Under the pieces are notes generated by a model, which worked only from the letters and a program-made list of their open reading frames with translations, did no database searches and was not told the origin of the DNA. The position numbers and the translations under genes were made by a program. 64,000 nucleotides of DNA, from NCBI RefSeq assembly GCF_025628805.1, contig NZ_JAOTBG010000001.1, positions 29,127-93,126 on the forward strand, given 5' to 3'. This DNA comes from Anaplasma capra. Its GTDB lineage: Bacteria; Pseudomonadota; Alphaproteobacteria; Rickettsiales; Anaplasmataceae. This document shows positions 9,594 through 18,749 of the stretch, piece after piece (the stretch's first letter is position 1; each line of letters begins with the position of its first letter).

Positions 9594-10694
9594 TTATTTT
9601 TGCCAATCAAATTTCACATTTACCCTGCTAGCAAGCTCACGGGCCGAGTACTGCCACTTGTAACTTGTCTGCAAAACGTCGTCTATGGCGCCAAGTACCC
9701 CTTCTCCATACAATCCAATTAGGTGCTCTACGTAAGAGAAGAACTGCTCCCAAACCAATTGCAAAAACCTGTTGTGCTTGTCCTTGGCGTGGATATCTTG
9801 CGGAAGGGAGGTAAGAGTCTCAGCGTTCCTGTATAAACCGCTAGTAAGATCGATAACCTGCTCTACCTTCCCATTGCGCATGTCATACGCTCGGTAGAAT
9901 CCCCCTCTACAGCCACTAAAGCCGGTAAGCCCATCAGATATCATTGCGGAGACAATCCACGGTAGCTTTGCGCGCATTGCACACAATGGGTCATCTCGAC
10001 CCAGGAGTTGTATTAGATCATCAAGGGCAGTAACAAAATTGTCTACCCCAAGCGCATCCAAAACGGACAATGGGCCCGGAGGGGGAATGCCCGTGCGCTT
10101 ATTGGCGATAAGATAGTCAGCTACTTCAACTCCAACACCGCACTCACAAGCCGCCGACAAACACGCAATCACCCAGAAGTATCCTACCCTATCAAAGAGC
10201 CCTCCCCGACACGAATGCGCAAACACTTCTAGTCTGCCTTTACAGATCTCCTGGATAGCACGTATTTGGTCGCCAAAACCCTTGATGCCAAAAACAAACT
10301 CAAGCACGGATTCTCCGCGGAAAAAGGTGGGGAAATGTATGACAGTTAGCTCATTTATCAATTGCTCCGGAATCTTTGTACTTAGTTCATCCCATAGCGC
10401 GGGCCGCACGCTGGAAGACAAAACGCACCCTGACTTGCGCAGGAATATCGCATTATAGAACTTTGCTTTCTCTTCCACCCCTCCATCAATGAGCTCCACA
10501 ACCCAATCCACCCGGCTTAAATCGCAATCTTTCGGATTAAAATCTCGCAGTTCAACCCGCTTACCAAGCCTTTTTGAAGCTTCGGCAACATCATCACAGA
10601 AAAGTACGGACTCAACCCCGAGAGAAACCAGATTGTTTATGACTCCAATGTTGGATAAAGTTGGATCTATAATCGCTAATTTCTTAATTTGCAA
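9594..10694 (-). CDS. 3-hydroxyacyl-CoA dehydrogenase-like protein
   Basis: The 366-residue product has the outline of a 3-hydroxyacyl-CoA dehydrogenase without good active-site motifs. The N-terminal half has a Rossmann-like beta-alpha-beta (KKLAIIDPTLSNIGVINNLV) in which the usual GxGxxG is not intact. The middle has IHFPTFFRG where the family has HFFNP. The C-terminal half contains GIPPPGPLSVLDALGVDN (about residues 210-227), which resembles the substrate-domain signature. NAD-dependent beta-oxidation activity is therefore doubtful; it may be a divergent or repurposed relative. I chose the TTG at 10694 because GGAGGG stands just upstream; an earlier TTG at 10715 lacks this. It lies between an unknown gene and nuoF, all on one strand. 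Confidence 0.6.
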   Translation of the reverse strand: MQIKKLAIIDPTLSNIGVINNLVSLGVESVLFCDDVAEASKRLGKRVELRDFNPKDCDLSRVDWVVELIDGGVEEKAKFYNAIFLRKSGCVLSSSVRPALWDELSTKIPEQLINELTVIHFPTFFRGESVLEFVFGIKGFGDQIRAIQEICKGRLEVFAHSCRGGLFDRVGYFWVIACLSAACECGVGVEVADYLIANKRTGIPPPGPLSVLDALGVDNFVTALDDLIQLLGRDDPLCAMRAKLPWIVSAMISDGLTGFSGCRGGFYRAYDMRNGKVEQVIDLTSGLYRNAETLTSLPQDIHAKDKHNRFLQLVWEQFFSYVEHLIGLYGEGVLGAIDDVLQTSYKWQYSARELASRVNVKFDWQK

Positions 10695-10754
10695 AAGACC
10701 CTCCAAACGACACAAGCAACACGCTGCCAGAAACTATCAACAGACTCAACCCGC

Positions 10755-11204
10755 CTAGGAGCCAAATTCCTCTTCAATTCGCTTCACTACATCATCAGGT
10801 GGGTTCTCACCCCATCCGGAGTAAAGGATCTCTCCATAGAGTGCAACATCCATGGAACCACTTTTGCTCTTTGCAAGGAACATTTCCCTCTTACCCTTGT
10901 CAACCAGCACATAGTGCCAAGCCGCCCGGCCTTTGTCCTTGCCTCGCACAAGAAACAGGCAATCTAACCTGCTCTTCCTGGTTGCGCTAGCGAAACCTTC
11001 CTTAGTTGCCTTAGTTGTTTTGAGAATGTCTTTACTTTCGCTAAAAACAGCAGGTTTACTATTTTTTCCCTCTACGAGCTTCGCAAACGGAGCGCCCGCG
11101 GCAGAGCCTCTTCTGCTGCCACTCCTTTGGGTGAAAGACCCTCCTCCACTGAACCTAGAAGCAAACCCCTTCCCGCTGCCAGCGGAATCTCCCTGATCTG
11201 TCAT
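10755..11204 (-). CDS. Hypothetical protein with Gly/Ser/Arg-rich N-terminus
   Basis: This 149-residue soluble protein was not recognised. Residues 1-45 are low-complexity, rich in Gly, Ser, Arg and Phe with RGG-like spacing, as in flexible nucleic-acid-binding tails. Residues about 75-149 look folded: SRLDCLFLVRGKDKGRAAWH, then a segment ending in ILYSGWGENPPDD and an acidic C-terminal helix. No signal peptide or membrane segment is visible. The ATG at 11204 is the only convincing start. It is divergent from miaA across 202 bases and about 60 bases upstream of the hydroxyacyl-CoA dehydrogenase-like gene, so the two may share a transcript. Confidence 0.7.
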   Translation of the reverse strand: MTDQGDSAGSGKGFASRFSGGGSFTQRSGSRRGSAAGAPFAKLVEGKNSKPAVFSESKDILKTTKATKEGFASATRKSRLDCLFLVRGKDKGRAAWHYVLVDKGKREMFLAKSKSGSMDVALYGEILYSGWGENPPDDVVKRIEEEFGS

Positions 11205-11406
11205 TGTGCAAATCCTTCAAAAGTACAGCAAAGCAGTAGCCTGGGCGAAGTGTATCATGTGCTATACCCAAGTTCAACACTATTCGGTCACAGCAGTTGA
11301 CATTTGACTACCAAAAACATCACCATATGTGTGAGCGAAGTCATACAATTTGGTGTACAGGGTGTCACCCTTGCGGTCGACAGTCGCCTTTTGATAACAG
11401 ATAATT

Positions 11407-12318
11407 ATGAAAAAGCTTTTGATACTCGCAGGACCAACAGCTTCAGGGAAATCTGAAGCGTCCAGAATAGTTGCGGAGCGTTTTGGTTGCGTGATAATAA
11501 ACTGTGATTCTAAGCAAATCTACCAGCATGTCCCAACAATTACGGACCAGGCGGAGTTCTTACGGGGGGACCCTAGATTCAGGCTTTATAGTTACGTGCA
11601 CCCACGCGACAATTACTCAGTGGGATTATGGTTGGAAGACACAAAAAGGGAAATATCACTCGCGTGGAATAAAGGGTTAATGCCCATAGTTGTTGGGGGC
11701 AGCGGTTTTTACATCAGCAGCCTGATCTACGGGCTTTCAGAAATCCCCTTAGTAGATGCTGCCACCAGACAAAGAAGTAGAACTTTACTAAGCGAAATCG
11801 GGAATGATAATTTCTTTGAGCTTCTGCTCCAAAGGGACGCTAACGCTTGGAGACTTGACCGACGAAATACGCATCGGCTTTTACGCGCCTTTGAAGTTAT
11901 AGAAAGCACGGGGATTTCGATATTTACCTGGCAGGAGCAGTACCCAAGAAAGCGCCTTTTTGAGAACTGCAAGATCTGTGTGTTACTGCCTCCAAAGGAG
12001 GAGCTGTACCCCAAAATCGACAGAAGACTCATAGATATGATGAATTCATCAGCCATATCAGAAGTTGAATATTTGATGTCTCTCAATCTGCCTGAGGACA
12101 CACAGATTACCAAGGCAATAGGCGTGCGAGAAATTTCGGAGTATTTGTGCGGAAACATAAACCTGTCTCAAGCTATAGAGACCGCACAGAGAAATACCAG
12201 GCTATACGCAAAACGCCAGTACACTTGGTTCAGGAGGCAGCTACCACAAGATTCGGAATTCTTTGACACGCAGGAATCTGTAGTACACCACCTAATGTCC
12301 GTCATAACAACAAACTGA
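11407..12318 (+). CDS. miaA: tRNA dimethylallyltransferase
   Basis: MiaA transfers a dimethylallyl group from DMAPP to N6 of A37 in tRNAs reading UNN codons, a use of the isoprenoid made by the MEP pathway. The 303-residue protein has the P-loop GPTASGKS (residues 9-16), the tRNA-binding DSKQIY (34-39), VVGGSGFYISSLIYG (about 97-111), and the C-terminal KRQYTWFRRQ typical of the family. The ATG at 11407 directly precedes the conserved KKLLILAGPTASG. It stands alone on the plus strand between divergent and convergent neighbours. Confidence 0.95.
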   Translation: MKKLLILAGPTASGKSEASRIVAERFGCVIINCDSKQIYQHVPTITDQAEFLRGDPRFRLYSYVHPRDNYSVGLWLEDTKREISLAWNKGLMPIVVGGSGFYISSLIYGLSEIPLVDAATRQRSRTLLSEIGNDNFFELLLQRDANAWRLDRRNTHRLLRAFEVIESTGISIFTWQEQYPRKRLFENCKICVLLPPKEELYPKIDRRLIDMMNSSAISEVEYLMSLNLPEDTQITKAIGVREISEYLCGNINLSQAIETAQRNTRLYAKRQYTWFRRQLPQDSEFFDTQESVVHHLMSVITTN

Positions 12319-12376
12319 CCAGCACGCTGACGCCTACCGACCGCTCCACGGACGTGATCGCACAGTGCGTTGCGGA

Positions 12377-13060
12377 TCAATCTATATATCTGTAGGTATT
12401 AATGTTAAACTCGAACGGTACAACCCCGGTTGATGCCATTCTAACATTTGACAGGGAAAAGGAAACTAGCACCTTGCGGTGTTCAGTTGCGGCCAGTACA
12501 CCATGTACTAGGTGCTTTACCCTAAACTTCACAACCGCACTGTTAAGTGAAGCCACATTGTGTGGCAGCAGCTCAACACTGTCGATTACCGCTTCTAATG
12601 CTATTGAATCAGTTCTGTATTTGGAGATTAGTGGATGCAGAACCGCACCCCTTTCCATAACATTTTTAAACGCAACAAATACTCTTCTGGAGGAATTGTT
12701 CTTTATAAAACCCAGTTGTGCCTCCATACCAGAGGGAGAATAAGATTCATACCGTTTCACATATTCCCCAGCGAGGTATGACGAGAGAAGATCTTCTTCC
12801 TTCTCCTCAACATCAACGCTCAGCCTCTTAATCCGTAAAAACTCGTCGCTATATCTATCAGTGTATTTTATAAAGCTGAAGTCAGTCTTGGTGGGGAACA
12901 TAGAATAGGCATCCAGCAATAAAAATAAGAGAAAGGTGACAAAGACCGCTAGCGAGGCGCAAAGCCATGCCCTCTCACTAACGGCTACCAAGTACTTACG
13001 ACAATACCACCCCAGGGCGTCCTCGAAGTACTTTTCGCTTTCACCAACAAACTCACTCAT
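12377..13060 (-). CDS. virB8-2: VirB8-family type IV secretion protein (VirB8-2)
   Basis: VirB8 is a bitopic inner-membrane protein of type IV secretion whose periplasmic NTF2-like domain helps nucleate the channel. This 227-residue protein has a short cytoplasmic N-terminus, one membrane helix (about residues 31-50), and a periplasmic domain ending in a beta strand with EFNINTYRYID. Size, topology and the tail fit VirB8. Anaplasmataceae carry a second, divergent virB8 apart from the main virB8-B11-D4 cluster, and this gene matches that description, so the symbol follows that usage. The ATG at 13060 is preferred; an upstream start adds 16 residues of unsupported sequence. Neighbours miaA and rmuC are unrelated. 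Confidence 0.8.
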   Translation of the reverse strand: MSEFVGESEKYFEDALGWYCRKYLVAVSERAWLCASLAVFVTFLLFLLLDAYSMFPTKTDFSFIKYTDRYSDEFLRIKRLSVDVEEKEEDLLSSYLAGEYVKRYESYSPSGMEAQLGFIKNNSSRRVFVAFKNVMERGAVLHPLISKYRTDSIALEAVIDSVELLPHNVASLNSAVVKFRVKHLVHGVLAATEHRKVLVSFSLSNVRMASTGVVPFEFNINTYRYID

Positions 13061-13220
13061 TATCTTGTGGATTACTACTGATATTGGATAGCGGTAACAA
13101 CCCCACAATCTCCTTGGAGCCCCTCGCGTACGCAGGGTACATCAAAACAGTTGCCATTATATTGATGAGTCAGCAACCTTACCTACTATGGGGATGATCG
13201 CACGTCTATTGCCAAAAGTC

Positions 13221-13251
13221 CACATATATTAATAATGTAACAATATATGTG
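13221..13251. terminator. Perfect 10-bp AT-rich inverted repeat downstream of rmuC
   Basis: CACATATATT at 13221-13230 and its exact reverse complement at 13242-13251 flank an 11-base loop. It lies 50 bases past the rmuC stop and 160 bases before virB8-2. It could end rmuC transcription or be a protein-binding palindrome; there is no run of T after it. Confidence 0.35.
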
Positions 13252-13300
13252 CTCCACAACCCAAACTTAGGCAAAGCTCTCCAATGAAACCCGTGGTCTG

Positions 13301-14629
13301 CTAGCCGTCGGTCACGTCCGCTTCTATACTTTTTGAAGTTCTGACTCCGAGATTCTTCAGAGTTTGCGTACGAGCAAGTATGTTACCGTGCCCCTCAGAA
13401 AGCTTCTTCATCGCATCCCGATACGCACCACCTGCAACATCTATTTGTTTTCCTAACTTCTGCATATCCTGGATGAAAGACGCAATTTTGTCATACAGCG
13501 CCCCTCCCTGGCGAGCAATCTCCAATGTATTGCGATTTTGATGTTCTAATTTCCACAGGGACTCAACTGTTTTCAGGGTCGCTAACAGCGTGGAAGGACA
13601 CACGACCACTATCTTCCGATACCAGGCATATTTGTGAAGTTCGGCATCAGCTTGCACAGCCAAAAAGTAGGCGCTCTCTATCGGAATGAACATAAGAACA
13701 AAATCCGGAGCGTTGATTCGTTCCATATCGGAGTATCTCTTACTCGAAAGATCGTTGATGTGAGACCTAATCGAGTTCACAAAATGCTTGAGGTGCGTAG
13801 ACTGCGCGCCTTCTTGCCTATCTGAACAATATTTCTCGTAGTGCACTAGAGATACTTTTGAATCCACAATTATGTGTTTTCCTCCAGGCAAAAGTATTAC
13901 CACATCTGGGTACTGCTTTCCTCCTTCTACGCCCCGAAGGTCCATGCCCGCACCATATAACTTGTAGTCCTGCCCCCGGCGCAGACCAGAATCCTCCAGC
14001 ACTCTCTCTAGAACAACCTCACCCCAATTTCCTTGAATTTTCGCCTCCCCTTTCAGCGCATTGGTGAGCCCTTCAGCTTGCAGCGTGATCTTCTCATTAG
14101 CAAGCACTATACGCTGAATCTCATTCTTGAGGGAAAACTGCTCTTTACCGTGCCTGATAAACGCCTCTTCTAGTTCACGCTTCAGAACCTTCATATTCTC
14201 CTTCACTGGCTCTAATATCCCGCTCAGCCCCTCACGCGATATTTTGCTCAGCTTATCAACCTTCTCATCAAAAATCCTATTAGCTAAGTTTTCAAAGTGC
14301 ACCTTGCACTGCTCATCAACAAGTTTTAAAAAGCTATCCAGTTGCGCACCTGCCTTTTCCAAACCCCTTTTTTCAACTTCAAGCACCAGCGCTCTATCTT
14401 TGGCGTCCTGCAGCCCAAGCTGTAAAGCTTGCACTTCCTGCCTCAGGGATTCGTTTTCATGCTGTGCCACTTGGAGTTTCTCCTCAAGATTTTTCTTCGC
14501 TGCACTAACATCACTATAAGCGCGGCTTGATACCCTCGTTCTCAGCGCAACGACATATGTGATAGAAAACACACAAAGTGCTTCCATAGCCAACACAAAC
14601 ACAGTGTGCCACGTAACATCCAAAATCAT
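13301..14629 (-). CDS. rmuC: DNA recombination protein RmuC
   Basis: RmuC is a predicted restriction-like nuclease fold protein that limits recombination at inverted repeats. The 442-residue product has an N-terminal membrane helix (about residues 9-28), a coiled coil (about 40-110) rich in Glu, Lys and Gln, then the RmuC domain: GNWGEVVLERVLEDSGLRRG (about 200-219), YPDVVILLPGGKHIIVDSKV with the PD-(D/E)xK-like Asp and DSK, and MFIPIESAYFLAVQ. Length is typical. The ATG at 14629 faces serS across a 90-base divergent region that holds an inverted repeat. Confidence 0.92.
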   Translation of the reverse strand: MILDVTWHTVFVLAMEALCVFSITYVVALRTRVSSRAYSDVSAAKKNLEEKLQVAQHENESLRQEVQALQLGLQDAKDRALVLEVEKRGLEKAGAQLDSFLKLVDEQCKVHFENLANRIFDEKVDKLSKISREGLSGILEPVKENMKVLKRELEEAFIRHGKEQFSLKNEIQRIVLANEKITLQAEGLTNALKGEAKIQGNWGEVVLERVLEDSGLRRGQDYKLYGAGMDLRGVEGGKQYPDVVILLPGGKHIIVDSKVSLVHYEKYCSDRQEGAQSTHLKHFVNSIRSHINDLSSKRYSDMERINAPDFVLMFIPIESAYFLAVQADAELHKYAWYRKIVVVCPSTLLATLKTVESLWKLEHQNRNTLEIARQGGALYDKIASFIQDMQKLGKQIDVAGGAYRDAMKKLSEGHGNILARTQTLKNLGVRTSKSIEADVTDG

Positions 14630-14639
14630 TGAGGCACCA

Positions 14640-14668
14640 CTCTACAAAATGGTCTTACAATTGTAGAG
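14640..14668. promoter_or_regulatory. Inverted repeat in the rmuC-serS divergent promoter region
   Basis: CTCTACAA at 14640-14647 is repeated as its exact reverse complement TTGTAGAG at 14661-14668 with 13 bases between. It overlaps a possible serS -35 (CTTACA, 14654-14659) and sits 11 bases in front of the rmuC start. It has the shape of an operator; no regulator is suggested by the sequence. Confidence 0.4.
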
Positions 14669-14681
14669 CTTATCATATAGT
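14654..14681 (+). promoter_or_regulatory. Candidate serS promoter
   Basis: CTTACA (14654-14659), a 16-base spacer and TATAGT (14676-14681) resemble a housekeeping sigma promoter. Transcription would begin near 14688, leaving about 32 bases before the serS GTG, which is preceded by CAGGA. Confidence 0.4.
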
Positions 14682-14719
14682 ATGTCTAAGTTCTTTTAGG
14701 GCGTGATTCAGGAATTTCA

Positions 14720-16009
14720 GTGCACGATATTGAGCTCATTAGAAAAAGCCCCGAACTTTTCGACAGGGCGATGATATCCCGCGGCTTCGATAAGCAAGCG
14801 GAGAACATTCTAAGGCTAGATACGAAAAAAAGGAAGGAGCTGTCTGAGTTGTATTCTTTGCGGGAGAAGCGCAATATGGTTACACAAGAAGTGGCCCTTC
14901 TGAAAAAAAAAGGAATGGAGTGCGCACTTCAGATTGAAGCCTCTAAAAAGCTAGCTGAAGAAATCGAGGCTCTAGAGCGCGCAGTTAAGGAGAACAAAGA
15001 GCTCTCTTCACTACTTGAAGGACTTCCTAATATCCCAGACCCCATGGTCCCTATAGGAGAGGATGAGAACGACAATGTTGAAGTAAAGCTTTATGGAAAA
15101 AAGAGGGAGTTCTCGTTCGATATAAAACCTCATTATGAGCTTGGAGAAACATTGAACTTAATGGATTTCAGGCGCGCCGCGGTGCTTTCCGGGTCTAGAT
15201 TCTCCATACTCACGGGCCAACTTGCAGAGCTTGAAAGGGCGTTGGCGGGCTTTATGTTGGACATACACACCAAAGAGTTTGGATATACGGAAATAGCACA
15301 TCCACTGCTAGTGAACGAGTCCGCAATGTACAATGTAGGTCAATTGCCCAAGTTTGATGGTGATTCTTTCAGTACCACAAACAACTTAAGACTCATCCCA
15401 ACCAGTGAGGTCGTGCTGACAAATCTAGTGTCAGGCACTACGGTCCCACGCGATTCCTTGCCCATGAGATTTACTGCATATTCACAATGCTTTAGAGCAG
15501 AGGCTGGAAGCGCTGGTTTAGATACACGCGGCATGATACGGCAGCACCAATTTGGCAAGGTAGAGCTGGTCAGCATAACTACGGAAAGCCAATCAAGTCT
15601 TGAACTTGATAGAATGACTTCAGTTGCGGAAGATGTACTCAAGAGGCTTGAGCTTCCGTATAGGGTCGTGCTCCTATGCTCTGGAGATATGGGGTTTTCC
15701 GCAAGCATGTCTTACGACATTGAGGTATGGATGCCGGCCCAGGGCAAGTACAGAGAGATTTCTAGTTGTTCAAACTGCGGGGATTTTCAAGCAAGGAGAA
15801 TGGGAGCAAAGTATTCCTTTTTTGAAGGCAATACGAAACGCACTGCCTTGGTACATACCCTGAACGGCTCAGCGCTCGCCATTGGTAGAACAATGGCAGC
15901 CATTATGGAAAACTACCAAAACGAGGACAGTTCCGTCACTGTCCCCGATGCTCTGAGGAAATACATAGGAACAAGCACAATAGTGCGTTCCGAGAATGCA
16001 TTGCCCTAG
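14720..16009 (+). CDS. serS: Seryl-tRNA synthetase
   Basis: SerS is a class II synthetase that charges tRNA-Ser. The 429-residue protein has the N-terminal antiparallel coiled-coil arm (about residues 30-100, very rich in Lys, Glu and Leu) that grips the long variable arm of tRNA-Ser, followed by the catalytic core. Motif 2 appears around FRAEAG (about residues 258-263) and motif 3 as [18 protein letters not shown] (about 381-398). It starts with GTG at 14720 preceded by CAGGA at good spacing. It converges on the unknown 654-residue gene. Confidence 0.95.
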   Translation: MHDIELIRKSPELFDRAMISRGFDKQAENILRLDTKKRKELSELYSLREKRNMVTQEVALLKKKGMECALQIEASKKLAEEIEALERAVKENKELSSLLEGLPNIPDPMVPIGEDENDNVEVKLYGKKREFSFDIKPHYELGETLNLMDFRRAAVLSGSRFSILTGQLAELERALAGFMLDIHTKEFGYTEIAHPLLVNESAMYNVGQLPKFDGDSFSTTNNLRLIPTSEVVLTNLVSGTTVPRDSLPMRFTAYSQCFRAEAGSAGLDTRGMIRQHQFGKVELVSITTESQSSLELDRMTSVAEDVLKRLELPYRVVLLCSGDMGFSASMSYDIEVWMPAQGKYREISSCSNCGDFQARRMGAKYSFFEGNTKRTALVHTLNGSALAIGRTMAAIMENYQNEDSSVTVPDALRKYIGTSTIVRSENALP

Positions 16010-16108
16010 ACCATAGAATCTGAAGTAATTACTAGAAGGGGAACTGGCGCAAATCCAGTCCATCCCCCACACACTTAGGCATCTGTATCATCAATCAGGC
16101 AATGCACC

Positions 16109-18073
16109 TCACAAACTCTGGTTCTGACCTTCTTGTTGGTTATGAATCAAGCTTGGAATAACGTTAGATAATGCGCCACCATAGCCAACTTTGAGCGACT
16201 TTTCATCTGGCTCAACCAAAAACTCAGTTCTAACTCTGTCCCGGAAGAAGAAACGGCCCGGATCACATTCTGGCTGCATGCTCATGACCATATAATCACC
16301 AAAACGTTCCCAGTAAACGTAAGAGTAACGGGTCAGTAGGGCCTTTAATGTGCACAAAAATGTGCAAAACTTACGATCTAGAGGGCCGCTAATGAGCGTA
16401 AGTTCCTTGGCCTCCCACATCCAAACACGCAAATACACAATGAATTTCAGCACGCTGCTCGGGCTATCAGTCTCAGACCCATTACATACAACATCGAGTA
16501 CGGGAAATTCTTTAAGCATTTTAAGAACCCGAAGCCTACACAGCAATATGGGCGTTTCAAGTCTTCTGCTGTCTCGTCCTCGGCCGAATAAGCGCTCTCC
16601 CCAGTCGTAGCGCAATATTGACGACGCCGACCCCGGAACCTCAGCTCTTTGGTTGTACAGTTTTTCAAAAGTGCGCACTCCTCGCATGATACTGGCAAGC
16701 CTATCCTTGTATGCACTATCTCTCAGCATAACTCTGTGCGCTTTGGTCTGAACAAAGTGAGGTAGTAACACAGCGCTTGCGGCACATATGTCCATACCAT
16801 GCAACTTGCAGATTTCTAGCACTCTATCATCTGAGATTTCGCTATCACAGAGCTCTATTAGACCAGACATGTAATCATTAAAAGTACTCAACACAAGATC
16901 ATCAGCGCACAAACCTGCGTATAATCTACGTAAAAATTTGCCAAAAAATCTTCCGCTACCAATTGGAGAAAGAGCCATGCACAATGCGGTGCGCTTCTCG
17001 CCCGCGCCGTCACTTAAAACTCCTTTTAACCAACTTAGTACATTGTCTCTGCGCAAATCCCTACACATGTCGGAAACAGAAAATACGTACATTGCGATAA
17101 GCATACGCTCTAGCTCTTGCTCTGCACAAATACGGGCATCACCGCTTAGTTGGTATGAGAAGGAGGCGAGCTTTACATCCTCTAAAAACTTTACTTCATC
17201 TCGCAACAGACACTCTCTCACAGGTCCTTGATATCTAAGGCTGTCATACCATACAGCCTTACTGTACTCTGCAACTCTTCTAAAGCTTTCGTCATAGTAA
17301 TACGCGGCAACCCACACAGAGGGCAAATCTTGGAATAAGGGTTCATAGGGGCTGCCTTCAGCATCTGCGGAAAGGTGGGATGAACGACTCAATACCCCCT
17401 TACAAACCTGACAATACCATCTAAAAAACCTGACCCCCTCACCGCTATTTAGCTTTTCTGTAGATGACATTGTATTAAATATGTGCTCCACTACTCTCCC
17501 CTCTGTGGGCACTTCTACACTCAACTTAACGCGGCCATGACTGGTTTTTGCACTTATGGCAGAGCTCCTACCAGCTTGTGCATCGCTTGGCTGAGCGCCC
17601 AGTACATGCTCAACCAATTGCTCAAAATACTGCTTCTCCCACATGGTTGAGAACTTAGGCTTGAATACCATGTGCCCTCTTTTAAGACCCAAACGTGAGG
17701 GAAAACATTTAGCCACCGTAAGATTGTAGCTATCAGGATTTATGCGAGCTTCAATTCCATTTGAGTTGTGGACTTTGAGGCAATTATCTATATGGAAATT
17801 GCCGCGCAGCGGTATATTACGCGCATCGGTGCCTATCAGCTCAGCACTGATGTAATATTCCCTACTTCCGTTTCTGTCTGTGCCACCACAGAAACGTGCG
17901 CAGCAAGCCGCTGCAATAAACAGCGCTACCGATAGAACAATAAGTAGTATACGCTCCACGCCACCTAGTTCGTCACTACCGGCGGGAATGAGCGCAAATG
18001 TAACCGCAGCAATAGCTGCAGATGCCAGAATTACTGTACATGTCATTACAATCATAGAGCGCTTTGTCATCAT
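16109..18073 (-). CDS. Large unknown membrane-anchored protein
   Basis: This 654-residue protein was not recognised. Two hydrophobic helices near the N-terminus (about residues 7-29 and 41-60) are separated by a short acidic loop, and a CCARFCGG stretch follows the second. The remaining 590 residues are soluble, with scattered cysteines and no transmembrane segment, repeat or enzyme motif that I can name. The topology suggests a hairpin anchor with a large domain on one side of the inner membrane. The next gene on the strand (18174-18749) also encodes two N-terminal helices and lies 100 bases upstream, so they may form a pair. Tandem ATG codons at 18073 and 18070 are both possible starts. Probably lineage-restricted; function unknown. 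Confidence 0.75.
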   Translation of the reverse strand: MMTKRSMIVMTCTVILASAAIAAVTFALIPAGSDELGGVERILLIVLSVALFIAAACCARFCGGTDRNGSREYYISAELIGTDARNIPLRGNFHIDNCLKVHNSNGIEARINPDSYNLTVAKCFPSRLGLKRGHMVFKPKFSTMWEKQYFEQLVEHVLGAQPSDAQAGRSSAISAKTSHGRVKLSVEVPTEGRVVEHIFNTMSSTEKLNSGEGVRFFRWYCQVCKGVLSRSSHLSADAEGSPYEPLFQDLPSVWVAAYYYDESFRRVAEYSKAVWYDSLRYQGPVRECLLRDEVKFLEDVKLASFSYQLSGDARICAEQELERMLIAMYVFSVSDMCRDLRRDNVLSWLKGVLSDGAGEKRTALCMALSPIGSGRFFGKFLRRLYAGLCADDLVLSTFNDYMSGLIELCDSEISDDRVLEICKLHGMDICAASAVLLPHFVQTKAHRVMLRDSAYKDRLASIMRGVRTFEKLYNQRAEVPGSASSILRYDWGERLFGRGRDSRRLETPILLCRLRVLKMLKEFPVLDVVCNGSETDSPSSVLKFIVYLRVWMWEAKELTLISGPLDRKFCTFLCTLKALLTRYSYVYWERFGDYMVMSMQPECDPGRFFFRDRVRTEFLVEPDEKSLKVGYGGALSNVIPSLIHNQQEGQNQSL

Positions 18074-18173
18074 GTAAAATTCTCAGTTGACGAAAAACTT
18101 TGTACTCCACTGCCCACTTGAAGCTCACCCAATGTCTCCGGACATAAACTTGATGCGATAGTAAATCACGTAT

Positions 18174-18749
18174 TTATCCCCCAATAATACGTAATACGGG
18201 CATGCGCAATACAGGTACAGATATGACTCGTGGCTGATAAGAATGGGGAGCATGCGCATCCCCGCCACAACCTATTACAGCATAAGAATCAGAAACATGA
18301 GCCACGCCTGATCCCCCGGCACTTGCGTGAGATGCCCTCTGGTAGCCCTGGTTTTTCAATATTGAACTTGATGGCATATGAGCGTTGGCAGCATCACAGT
18401 TAAAAGCAGCCACCTTGGTCAAATTGCTTGAGGTACCAACACTTGTTGACTCGCAATTTGGCAAGCGCTGCTTCCCCTTATCGAGCAGAGCACCATCTGG
18501 TAAAGCTTTAGGTAATGGGCTATGAGCACCAGAAATGCACTGCCTCAGCGAATAGAAACACCCAACAAGCCCAAGGCAGCAAAGCAGGGAGCAAAATATC
18601 GAGCTAAGCACCACTACTTCTGTTACAAAGTTTGAATTGTAATTAAATTTACCAGCAGCATGAAACGCACACATCGCAAAGGCGGCACCAATCGCAAGGA
18701 TTAGGGCTGAGACGCACGCAGTTACAGTTACTTGTTCCATTTTGTTCAT
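18174..18749 (-). CDS. Small unknown two-helix membrane protein
   Basis: This 191-residue protein was not recognised. Two hydrophobic helices (about residues 7-28 and 42-66, the second Cys/Leu-rich) are followed by a Ser/Ala/His-rich tail of about 120 residues that ends in the hydrophobic VLRMPVLRIIGG. The ATG at 18749 has GGAG six bases upstream. The layout of two N-terminal helices plus a soluble tail is shared with the larger protein encoded just downstream on the same strand, though the tails are not visibly similar. Confidence 0.7.
   Translation of the reverse strand: MNKMEQVTVTACVSALILAIGAAFAMCAFHAAGKFNYNSNFVTEVVVLSSIFCSLLCCLGLVGCFYSLRQCISGAHSPLPKALPDGALLDKGKQRLPNCESTSVGTSSNLTKVAAFNCDAANAHMPSSSILKNQGYQRASHASAGGSGVAHVSDSYAVIGCGGDAHAPHSYQPRVISVPVLRMPVLRIIGG

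Noticed and set aside
11296-11328. TTGACA upstream of miaA as a promoter
   Set aside because: No acceptable -10 lies at 16-18 bases; the nearest candidate is CATATG at 21 bases.
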